DNA of 5,965 nt, from positions 1 through 5,965 of the forward strand of contig JABUEV010000165.1 in the NCBI GenBank assembly GCA_013314865.1, written 5' to 3'. The notes beneath the pieces were generated by a model, which had not been told where the DNA came from, did not search any database, and saw only the letters and a program-made list of their open reading frames with translations. Made by a program: the position numbers and the translations under genes. Position 1 is the stretch's first letter, and each line of letters begins with the position of its first letter. Below are positions 1 through 5,965 of this stretch, piece after piece. Origin of the DNA: Bacteroidales bacterium (lineage in GTDB: Bacteria > Bacteroidota > Bacteroidia > Bacteroidales > VadinHA17).

Positions 1-1808
1 TGCAAAAGTGAGGAGCACTTGCCATCGAGAAGGGCTGCGTAAAGCGCAATCACACCCATCTCGTTTCTGGCCGCAATACCAATATTATCAGGGTCAACAC
101 CTTTAATTGTACGGCAGAACTCAATGCACCTCAGCAGATCGTAAACCTGCATTGATGCAATTGTCCTGCCGGTCCAGGCAGATGCCCGCCTTACATGCCA
201 TTGCAGGTCAGGAGCCCAGCCAAACTCACCAATTCCCCGTACCTCAAAAAATGCTACGTTCCAGTTTTTATCCAATCCGCTTATAAAACCTTCTGATTCC
301 CATCGGTTTTCGTCATAATTACGAAGTACAATCATCAACGGTTTATTCTCAGACGGATCACTACGCCATTGAATATCGACCTTCAAACGCCAGCCTTCTT
401 CAGTGACAAAACTGAATATAGTGCTTCCGGACTCAGACCTGTCAAGTGTTTGAAATACTATCTCAGAATCAAAAGGCGGAGGATCTTCAGGAAAAGCATG
501 GAAGGTTTTCTCCCTCAGGAAATTAATCACGGAGTCTCTTAACACAAATAATTCATTCTTTTCGATAATTTGAGGAACAGGGTGAAGAGTTACAAATGAA
601 TCCTGGATGGTTTTAGTCCTGTCATCTGCAGGAGGTCCGTCAGTGTATACCCTTAATTCCTCTTCACTGAGCAGATTCGCGGGAGATTCATCAATATCGC
701 CAGCTTCATCAGGCGGAACATTTTTATCCATCAGATGTTTCAGAAAAAATGAAAATATTCTTTCCCTTGATAACTTATGGTATGAATGGCCTCCCGGCGT
801 TAAAACCAGATCGATTTTATCTTCTTCGCCATGAAGCTCATACAGTTTTTTCAAATCATCATATATTTCCTGAACCGATTCAACCTTATTAAGTCCGTCT
901 CTGTCAGCCTGGCAAATCAGAAGCGGTCTTGGGGCTATAAGGGCGCCTATATCCTGAAAGTCTCTCAGGTAGGTGTTAATCGGCATCATGCAATCGCAAT
1001 GACCATCGATTGTGCGGGTTTCAATTTGTGCTTCGAGGGTGCTTGCTCCGCAAACCGGAGCAACAGCTTTAACACGACTGTCAATTGCTGCCGTAAACCA
1101 GCTTTGTGCTCCTCCTCCTGAGATGCCCGTCACGCCAAGTTTTGAGCTGTTAACTTCCGGCCTTTCGGAAAGAAGATCAAGTCCTCTGATTGCATTCCAA
1201 ACTTCCACGCCTGCTGGAGTATACCCGCGACTGTACCAATGAAACCAGCCGTTTGCATAGCATCCCCAATGTTCTCCGAGTACTTCTCCATATTGAATGG
1301 TTTCGACAATCAGACATACAAATCCCAGTCTGGCAAATTTTGCAGGATGTGTTTGATAATGAACTTTTTGGGTTCTGGAATGTCCACACAGATAAAGTAT
1401 TGCTGGAACAGGATCCGTTAGGTTATCGGGGATATAAAGATTTGCAGGGACATACAAACCCGGAAGTGATTCGTAATAGAGTTTTTCAATCCTATATCCG
1501 TCACAATTTATCACACCTGTTGTATGAACAACAGGAGAACTCCTTTTTTCTCCGAGCGGCATATCCTGAAGACTTAGCATTTCAGCTAATTCTTTATGTC
1601 TTACACTCCTGAGATTTTCCCACTCATTAAGGGTTTTTACATTAAATGCCGAGGCTGTTATCTGCTCAGACGCTTTTATCAGATAATTACGGATGTTGTT
1701 ATGCTCTGTCATAATACTTTTTTCCCCCGGATTCTTATCAGAACAGGAGCCCAAAAAGGTCTGAAATATAACAAGCAAGCTTGGAATAAAGGGTCTGTTA
1801 AGTATCAT
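1..1808 (-). CDS. Tandem alpha/beta-hydrolase lipoprotein, acetylxylan-esterase-like (3' end beyond window)
   Basis: Open frame of 602 codons with no stop before the window edge, so the C-terminus is missing. Residues 1-22 form a lipoprotein signal: Arg5, a hydrophobic stretch, then lipobox LGSC with Cys22; the mature end (CSDKNPGE) suggests an outer-membrane lipoprotein. Domain 1 (about 75-350) is an alpha/beta hydrolase: CGH at 141-143 near the oxyanion strand, nucleophile elbow GISGGG with Ser230, the block GHCDCMMPINTY, then APRPLLICQADRD with acid candidates Asp302/Asp304, and GGHSY with His341. These blocks resemble acetylxylan-esterase/dienelactone-hydrolase-like proteins, so ester cleavage, perhaps on a carbohydrate, is inferred; the substrate is unknown. 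A linker (350-400) leads to a second hydrolase-like domain (400 onward) whose elbow reads ARNEMG, with Asn582 in place of serine, so it is probably non-catalytic. The start ATG overlaps the SDR stop as ATGA and places the signal peptide exactly at the N-terminus. Confidence 0.9.
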   Translation of the reverse strand, partial: MILNRPFIPSLLVIFQTFLGSCSDKNPGEKSIMTEHNNIRNYLIKASEQITASAFNVKTLNEWENLRSVRHKELAEMLSLQDMPLGEKRSSPVVHTTGVINCDGYRIEKLYYESLPGLYVPANLYIPDNLTDPVPAILYLCGHSRTQKVHYQTHPAKFARLGFVCLIVETIQYGEVLGEHWGCYANGWFHWYSRGYTPAGVEVWNAIRGLDLLSERPEVNSSKLGVTGISGGGAQSWFTAAIDSRVKAVAPVCGASTLEAQIETRTIDGHCDCMMPINTYLRDFQDIGALIAPRPLLICQADRDGLNKVESVQEIYDDLKKLYELHGEEDKIDLVLTPGGHSYHKLSRERIFSFFLKHLMDKNVPPDEAGDIDESPANLLSEEELRVYTDGPPADDRTKTIQDSFVTLHPVPQIIEKNELFVLRDSVINFLREKTFHAFPEDPPPFDSEIVFQTLDRSESGSTIFSFVTEEGWRLKVDIQWRSDPSENKPLMIVLRNYDENRWESEGFISGLDKNWNVAFFEVRGIGEFGWAPDLQWHVRRASAWTGRTIASMQVYDLLRCIEFCRTIKGVDPDNIGIAARNEMGVIALYAALLDGKCSSLL

Positions 1809-2545
1809 GGTTCATAAATCATTTTTCTTGTCATTCCACCGTCAATAATTATGTTTGCAGCATTTATAAAATCATTTTCAGCAAGGAAAATACAGGCCCT
1901 GGCAATATCGGAAGGCATCCCCACACGTCCTGAAAAATGCTGGGTATGGTCTATTTCCCTCAGTTTCTCATAATCTCCAGTTTCAATCCATCCTGCACTT
2001 ATACAGTTTACTCTGATCCTGAATTTTGCCAATGAGGAAGCAAGAGCATGTGTGAGAGAGAGAATGCCACCTTTTGAAGCTGCATAGGCTTCAGAATCAG
2101 GTTCGGACATCAGCGCCCTGGTGGAGGCAATATTTATTATTGAACCCCCTCCGCCCGCTTTCATAATTTTTGCCGCTTCCCTTGAACATAAAAAAGTCCC
2201 CCTGAGGTTTGTGTTTATTACGTTATCCCATTCATCTGTTGAAAGTTCAAGGGGAGATTTCCAGATGCCGAAGCCGGCATTGTTAACAAGGATGTCAATG
2301 CCGCCCATCATTCTTGCGCTTTCTCTGATCATCGCTGTGACTTCCGGCGGCACAGAGACATCTGCATGGAAGAACCGCACTTTTCTGCCGGAAAAACTCA
2401 GTGAATCAACACATTCTTTACCTGCTGATTCATCCCTGTCGGCAATAATTACCGAAGCACCGGTTTCTGAAAATGCACGGGCAATCTCTTTGCCGATTCC
2501 CTTTGCACCTCCTGTTACAATGACTTTATTAAAGACTCCTTTCAT
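1805..2545 (-). CDS. Short-chain dehydrogenase/reductase (classical SDR)
   Basis: This 246-residue protein has the usual length and full motif set of a classical SDR, a cytoplasmic NAD(P)-dependent oxidoreductase. The cofactor motif TGGAKGIG is at 11-18. Asp36 at the end of the second beta strand suggests a preference for NAD(H) over NADP(H). NNAG is at 88-91. The catalytic tetrad is Asn113, Ser141, Tyr154 and Lys158 (YAASK). The C-terminus carries the common IDGGM ending. It resembles FabG and glucose/sugar-dehydrogenase-like members, but substrate cannot be told from motifs, so I give no gene symbol. It starts 10 bases after the lipid kinase stop and its TGA overlaps the hydrolase ATG, so it is almost certainly the middle gene of an operon. 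No clear Shine-Dalgarno sequence precedes the ATG. The link to the esterase-like neighbour may mean oxidation or reduction of a released alcohol or sugar, but that is only inference. Confidence 0.93.
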   Translation of the reverse strand: MKGVFNKVIVTGGAKGIGKEIARAFSETGASVIIADRDESAGKECVDSLSFSGRKVRFFHADVSVPPEVTAMIRESARMMGGIDILVNNAGFGIWKSPLELSTDEWDNVINTNLRGTFLCSREAAKIMKAGGGGSIINIASTRALMSEPDSEAYAASKGGILSLTHALASSLAKFRIRVNCISAGWIETGDYEKLREIDHTQHFSGRVGMPSDIARACIFLAENDFINAANIIIDGGMTRKMIYEP

Positions 2546-2555
2546 TCTTTAAGAT

Positions 2556-2939
2556 TTATTTCATCAGTTCCAGAATCCTGGGAATAAAAATCAGACATCC
2601 GGCAACTACAGAGACTATTGCAGCGATAAGAACTGCCGCCGCAGAATAATCTTTTGCCTGCCGTATAGCATCGCTAATATCAGGGTGGACTATATCTGCC
2701 AGACTCTCAAGAGAAGTATTAATCAGCTCAGCAGTAAAAACAAAGCCGATTACCAGGACAATTACACACCATTCAAAGCGGGTAATACCCAATATAGCCC
2801 CCAATATGATCACCGCTGCTGCTGCCAATAAATGTATCCGGGAATTGTGTTCGTTTTTAAAAAGGGAGGCAAGCCCTCGGAAAGCAAACCTGAAGCTCTC
2901 TATTCTGGCATTCAGCGTAAAGTTTTCTTCTTTTTTCAT
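2556..2939 (-). CDS. dgkA: DgkA-family integral membrane lipid kinase (diacylglycerol or undecaprenol kinase)
   Basis: This 127-residue protein belongs to the prokaryotic DgkA family, small trimeric inner-membrane kinases that phosphorylate diacylglycerol or, in many bacteria, undecaprenol using ATP. Three membrane helices are visible at about 37-53, 56-74 and 99-120, after an amphipathic N-terminus. Key residues match E. coli DgkA with a constant offset of two: Glu30 and Glu78 (metal ligands), Glu71 (catalytic base) and Asn74 in the block AELINTSLESLAD, and Lys96-Asp97 in AKDYSAAAV. I chose the ATG at 2939. A longer reading is possible from a TTG at 2996, but its extra 19 residues lie outside the family length and that codon is a poor start. 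It is probably the first gene of an operon with the SDR 10 bases downstream. Whether the lipid is diacylglycerol or undecaprenol cannot be decided from sequence; a role in lipid recycling for envelope synthesis is the family expectation. Confidence 0.92.
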   Translation of the reverse strand: MKKEENFTLNARIESFRFAFRGLASLFKNEHNSRIHLLAAAAVIILGAILGITRFEWCVIVLVIGFVFTAELINTSLESLADIVHPDISDAIRQAKDYSAAAVLIAAIVSVVAGCLIFIPRILELMK

Positions 2940-3006
2940 GAAACAATAATTTCTTGAAGCTTTAACTACAATTGTAAAAAACTTTTTTTCAGGCAATGTA
3001 AAATAT

Positions 3007-3088
3007 CCGGAATAATTTACAACCTTTCCTTATATAGTAAGATTAAATCAGTCATAAATCAGGATTCCTTTTCCCGGAAATTACAACC
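3007..3088 (-). repeat. Imperfect direct repeat in the TPR-to-kinase intergenic region
   Basis: Read on the minus strand, GGTTGTAATTTCCGG (3088-3074) and GGTTGTAAATTATTCCGG (3024-3007) share the 8-mer GGTTGTAA and the 6-mer TTCCGG, with a 3-base difference in the spacing between them. The first copy begins four bases after the TPR gene stop; the second lies about 70 bases upstream of the kinase ATG. They could be binding sites for a regulator of the kinase operon or the trace of a small duplication. The function is unknown. The rest of this 152-base gap shows no gene and no convincing terminator. Confidence 0.4.
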
Positions 3089-3091
3089 AGC

Positions 3092-5179
3092 TCAGTTGAA
3101 GTACTTTTTCATCAGCTTTTTAAATGCCGTATCTGCTTGAAGAGCATAAATGTCAGGATTCATTTTAATCCATGAGATGTTTCTGTAGCCATTCCTGAAG
3201 GCCAGATCCATCTGATTGACGGCTTCCGGAATTCTGTTCTGAAGACAAAGCAATTCAGCAAATCTGTCATGTGCGGTTGAATCAATTCCGGCAGCTTTTT
3301 CCAGCATTTCCTGTGAGGTTTTCATATCTCCCAGCCTCGCTGATACTGCACCCAGAGAAATATAAGTACCTGGTTCATCCGACCATCTGTTCATCCAGAC
3401 CTTCAGGATCTGGTCCCTGAAGCTGGTAAAGTATTTCATTGCTTCGCCTTTGTTACCCATTGCCTGGAAATTTACCCCGATATCATAATATGCCGAAATT
3501 TCATCACTGCTGATTTCAGGTATTCTCTCAAGTATTCTGATAGCATCACTGTTCTTGCCCTGAAGCCGTAAGGTATGTGCAAGCCTGTATAAGTTCAGGA
3601 TGTATTCAGGATTCAATTCCATTGCTTTTCTAAAGTATTTTTCTGCACTTATAAGGCTGTCGGCCGACATACAGGCTGTTCCGAGATTAATATAGCTCCA
3701 CACATTATCAGGATTATCCCTGACCATGTTCCTTGCCCAAACCATTGCCGAATCGATGTTCCCTTCCAGCTCAAGATATATCCACATAATACCGCCGTAG
3801 GTCAGAGCCATGTCAGGAAACTTCCTTACAACCTCTTTATACTCCTTCAGAGCTTCCTCATACCTTCCTTCTCTCTGATAATAATATCCAAGATTATTAC
3901 GTGCAGTTATATCGTCAGGATAAAGATTTATTCTCATTTTTGTGTATTCGATTCCTTTCTCAATATCGTTGAGAACATTTACAGCATGGAAGGCAAGTAT
4001 GCCAAGTCTCTCCCTTTCAGTCAGCCTGTCAACTGATCTGACGGCTTCATTTAGCAATTCGCGGCCTTTTTCAACGTCAAATCTTTCAAGAAGGATGTTA
4101 CCGAGGGATGCTTTAGCTGCGACAAATCCCGTATCAATCTTCAGTGCATGGGAATAATAATCCCTTGCCAGTTCAAAGTCAGACATCAGATGATAATCAA
4201 TACCCATTGAATAGAGCCGGAGAGCTTCCATGCTTGAGGTTGTGACTTTTTTAAGAGGCTTGTCCTGGGTTACAATTCTGTAACGTGATTCACCCAGGTC
4301 CCTTCTTATTTTTCTGCTTAAATGACCTATTTTTGAAAGAATTTCATCCTCACTTTCAGCTGACAATATTTGAGTTCTTAACAGATCACCAGTCTTTGAG
4401 TCATGAATCCTTGCCGAAATTGAATATCGGTTGCCAATCCTGTTAATTCCGGGAACAACATAAATACTGATCCCCTCACGCATTGCAATCTCTCGCCCTG
4501 CAAACTCATCGATTAGCTGAAGGTCTCTTTTTTCCATTCTTGCCAGCACCTCCATCATCCTTGACCGGGGAAGAATGTTAATATGGCTTGACTGGTTTGC
4601 CGTAAGTGTAAATGCAGTGTAAAGAGACCTGTCAAAGAGAGGATCCCCTGTCAGATTTTCGAAATCAGTTATTACAACCCAGTCGCGTTTTGAAAAAGGA
4701 ACAGTATTGGCTGATGAAAACATAAAAAGGATCATCACTGCCACGACTACAACCATTGAGCTGTAATTGTATATTTTTCCTTTCTTTTTTTCTTTAATCA
4801 GGAGATGAGAATATACAGGACCTGAATAAGATATTACTTCATCATCGCTTTGAGTAGCAGAAGCGTTCCAATCAGATAAACGATAGCCGGGGACAGCTTC
4901 AGTTTCTGCCTCTTTAAAAGTTTTATCATCAGTTTTTTTTATGCCTTCAGGAGTAATATCGTAAATCCATGTAACTATGATCACCACTACCAGTCCGGCA
5001 GCCAGGACTATAATTGCTGCAGTAACAGCCCATGCGGGAAATCCGATTCTGGGGAAGATTATGTCAATGGCCTGGAGAATTGCAAATGCAGCGGCAATGT
5101 ATACGGTTATAGCGCGGACAACCCTTCTTTGGTTAAGCTCCTGCCAGAACTGAACGGGGTCTTTCAGTTTACTTGGCAT
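3092..5179 (-). CDS. Membrane-anchored TPR protein with FlgO-like domain
   Basis: This 695-residue protein has no recognisable enzyme domain. Residues 9-80 (FWQEL..RRVVRA.., two helices at about 21-42 and 50-73, then YDITPEGIK) match the N-terminal hairpin common to many TPR, adenylate-cyclase-like and kinase-like membrane proteins. A charged cytoplasmic loop (74-136) ends in KEKKKGK before a third helix (137-156). Positive charges put the N-terminus and loop inside and everything after 157 in the periplasm. Residues 167-300 (VVITDFENLTGDPLFDRSLYTAF) resemble the FlgO/TolB-N-like domain often placed before TPRs. About ten TPR units fill roughly 317-665, clearest at 424-457, 458-491 and 492-525. 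The tail (GYRNISWIKMNPDIYALQ) is also typical of this family. The role is probably protein-protein interaction or scaffolding at the inner membrane; no partner is evident. A promoter candidate sits just upstream and the gene is probably transcribed alone. No Shine-Dalgarno is seen before the ATG. Confidence 0.88.
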   Translation of the reverse strand: MPSKLKDPVQFWQELNQRRVVRAITVYIAAAFAILQAIDIIFPRIGFPAWAVTAAIIVLAAGLVVVIIVTWIYDITPEGIKKTDDKTFKEAETEAVPGYRLSDWNASATQSDDEVISYSGPVYSHLLIKEKKKGKIYNYSSMVVVVAVMILFMFSSANTVPFSKRDWVVITDFENLTGDPLFDRSLYTAFTLTANQSSHINILPRSRMMEVLARMEKRDLQLIDEFAGREIAMREGISIYVVPGINRIGNRYSISARIHDSKTGDLLRTQILSAESEDEILSKIGHLSRKIRRDLGESRYRIVTQDKPLKKVTTSSMEALRLYSMGIDYHLMSDFELARDYYSHALKIDTGFVAAKASLGNILLERFDVEKGRELLNEAVRSVDRLTERERLGILAFHAVNVLNDIEKGIEYTKMRINLYPDDITARNNLGYYYQREGRYEEALKEYKEVVRKFPDMALTYGGIMWIYLELEGNIDSAMVWARNMVRDNPDNVWSYINLGTACMSADSLISAEKYFRKAMELNPEYILNLYRLAHTLRLQGKNSDAIRILERIPEISSDEISAYYDIGVNFQAMGNKGEAMKYFTSFRDQILKVWMNRWSDEPGTYISLGAVSARLGDMKTSQEMLEKAAGIDSTAHDRFAELLCLQNRIPEAVNQMDLAFRNGYRNISWIKMNPDIYALQADTAFKKLMKKYFN

Positions 5180-5191
5180 TTTAAAAAATGA

Positions 5192-5204
5192 TTTATACTA
5201 TAAA
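5192..5204. repeat. Short inverted repeat at the predicted TPR-gene start site
   Basis: TTTATA-C-TATAAA is a perfect inverted repeat with 6-base arms and a 1-base centre. It overlaps the -7 element of the predicted promoter and the expected transcription start. That position would suit an operator, but the arms are purely A/T in an AT-rich spacer, so chance is a serious alternative. Confidence 0.3.
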
Positions 5205-5232
5205 GTTACTACATCTACTTAGTAAAGTCAAA
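5201..5232 (-). promoter_or_regulatory. Bacteroidota-type promoter for the TPR gene
   Basis: On the minus strand TTTG (5232-5229) is followed by 20 bases and then TAACTTTA (5208-5201). The Bacteroidota housekeeping sigma factor pattern is TTTG, 19-21 bases, TAnnTTTG; this site matches everything but the last base of the -7 element. Transcription would begin near 5193-5197, giving a leader of about 15-20 bases before the ATG at 5179. The lack of a Shine-Dalgarno sequence in that leader fits the same phylum. Confidence 0.55.
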
Positions 5233-5296
5233 TAAAAGGCTAATTGCATTAAAATCAGTAATGCCGACTAATAAAACAGGATATGGAATACCACGG

Positions 5297-5965
5297 TTAT
5301 TTCTGGCTCTTATAGTTTTCGATAAGGGTGACTCCAGGGTAGCCAAGAGCGGCAAGTTCAGGATAGAATCTGTAAGTCTCCTCGCGGGTAAAGAAGCCGG
5401 TTACAAGAACATGATAATAGCCCCATTGCTCAACTATTTCTACAGGAAGGCCAAGTTTAGAAGTGATGCGTCTTTGTGCACGCAGGGCCTGAGATTTCCT
5501 GTAGAAGATTGCCACCTGCAATGCCACCGTTGGCTCCGGTTTGGCTGGTTCTTCCTCTATAACTGGAACCTCGACCTGCTCCACTGGAATCCGGGTGGTG
5601 TCAGGTGCGATCACTGCAGGGGGAGCTTCAACTGGTACTTCCGGCCTTCTTAAGGGCAGAATCCATATATCTCTGTGTCCAAGGAGGTTAAGAACAGGAA
5701 CTAATTTAAGCATTTCCTCCGCTGTTTCAAATCCGGTAATTCTTACCTTATGGTATCCATCTTTAGATACAATACTTACAGGTTTGTCAATTTTTGATGC
5801 AAGCATATCTCTTAATGCCAGTGCATAGCTTTCATTACGGAATGCTCCTACCTGGATTATGAGTTCTGATACAGGAATTGTATCAGGTATCATTGTCGGG
5901 GGTTCTTCTATTGCCGGTTTAAAGATGTCTGACTTAATTGTCTTAAGGGTATCCGATTTAGTCTC
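5297..5965 (-). CDS. Tandem SPOR-domain envelope protein (5' end beyond window)
   Basis: The frame is open from the window edge to a TAA at 5299-5297, giving 222 visible codons. An in-frame ATG at 5893 exists, but the 24 upstream codons continue as plausible protein (charged, then Pro/Glu-rich), so the true start probably lies outside. Two SPOR domains are present, at 5866-5654 (IIQVGAF ... GYHKVRITGF ... LGHRDIWIL) and 5530-5321 (ALQVAIF ... GYYHVLVTGF ... LGYPGVTLI). Their landmarks have identical spacing, so they align without gaps. SPOR domains bind peptidoglycan glycan strands stripped of stem peptides and often direct proteins to division or remodelling sites. The repeats are joined by a linker of about 40 residues rich in Pro, Val and Glu. 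A periplasmic or outer-membrane location is inferred, since the N-terminus with any signal peptide is missing. The TPR gene starts 117 bases downstream behind its own promoter candidate. Confidence 0.88.
   Translation of the reverse strand, partial: ETKSDTLKTIKSDIFKPAIEEPPTMIPDTIPVSELIIQVGAFRNESYALALRDMLASKIDKPVSIVSKDGYHKVRITGFETAEEMLKLVPVLNLLGHRDIWILPLRRPEVPVEAPPAVIAPDTTRIPVEQVEVPVIEEEPAKPEPTVALQVAIFYRKSQALRAQRRITSKLGLPVEIVEQWGYYHVLVTGFFTREETYRFYPELAALGYPGVTLIENYKSQK

Noticed and set aside
1190..1612. Plus-strand open frame of 140 codons
   Set aside because: It lies antisense to the well-supported hydrolase, has no recognisable motif, and its composition follows from the opposite coding frame.
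1..1808. Hydrolase gene as a frameshifted pseudogene
   Set aside because: I translated the whole minus-strand frame and found no stop or frame break; it simply runs off the window.
2121..2552. Plus-strand open frame of 143 codons
   Set aside because: It is entirely antisense to the SDR, whose full motif set leaves no doubt about the coding strand.
2967..2976. Perfect 10-base palindrome TACAATTGTA upstream of the kinase ATG
   Set aside because: Several palindromes of this length are expected by chance in 6 kb and it does not extend further.
2993..3023. Kinase-operon promoter (GTTG, 19 bases, TACATTGC)
   Set aside because: It differs from the consensus in both elements; too weak to list as a feature, though the position is plausible.
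5246..5264. Possible terminator after the SPOR gene (GCATT / AATGC stem followed by TTTTATTT)
   Set aside because: The stem is only five pairs with a 9-base loop, and the T-rich run begins 8 bases after it, so it is unlikely to be an intrinsic terminator.
5261..5653. Plus-strand open frame of 130 codons
   Set aside because: It is antisense to the SPOR gene, which shows two well-formed domains; the reverse frame is Cys/Trp-rich and shows no family features.

Overview
The window carries five protein-coding genes, all read right to left on the minus strand. In transcription order they are: a SPOR-domain protein (5' end outside the window), a large membrane-anchored TPR protein, a DgkA-type lipid kinase, a short-chain dehydrogenase/reductase, and a lipoprotein with two alpha/beta-hydrolase domains (3' end outside the window). 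I see no RNA genes, mobile elements, CRISPR arrays or gene remnants. No stretch longer than about 155 bases lacks a gene.

The organism is most likely a member of the Bacteroidota or a close relative in the FCB group. Four things support this: moderately AT-rich DNA, starts without Shine-Dalgarno sequences, a promoter upstream of the TPR gene that nearly matches the Bacteroidota TTTG / TAnnTTTG pattern with 20-base spacing, and the gene families themselves. The lineage cannot be fixed more closely by eye.

Layout. Positions 5965-5297 hold a cell-envelope protein with two SPOR domains, predicted to bind peptidoglycan. A 117-base gap follows, with a good promoter candidate and a small AT-rich inverted repeat. 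Positions 5179-3092 hold a 695-residue protein with three membrane helices, a FlgO-like extracytoplasmic domain and about ten TPR units. A 152-base gap containing an imperfect direct repeat leads to a probable operon: lipid kinase (2939-2556), 10 bases, SDR (2545-1805), then a 4-base ATGA overlap into the hydrolase lipoprotein (1808 to beyond position 1).

The kinase, SDR and hydrolase are probably cotranscribed, and the last two translationally coupled, but no single pathway obviously joins them. The SPOR and TPR genes look like general envelope functions. The least ordinary item is the hydrolase: its first domain has an intact Ser-Asp-His set, while its second keeps the fold pattern but has Asn where the nucleophile serine should be. 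I did not find evidence of a new defence, mobile or regulatory system here.
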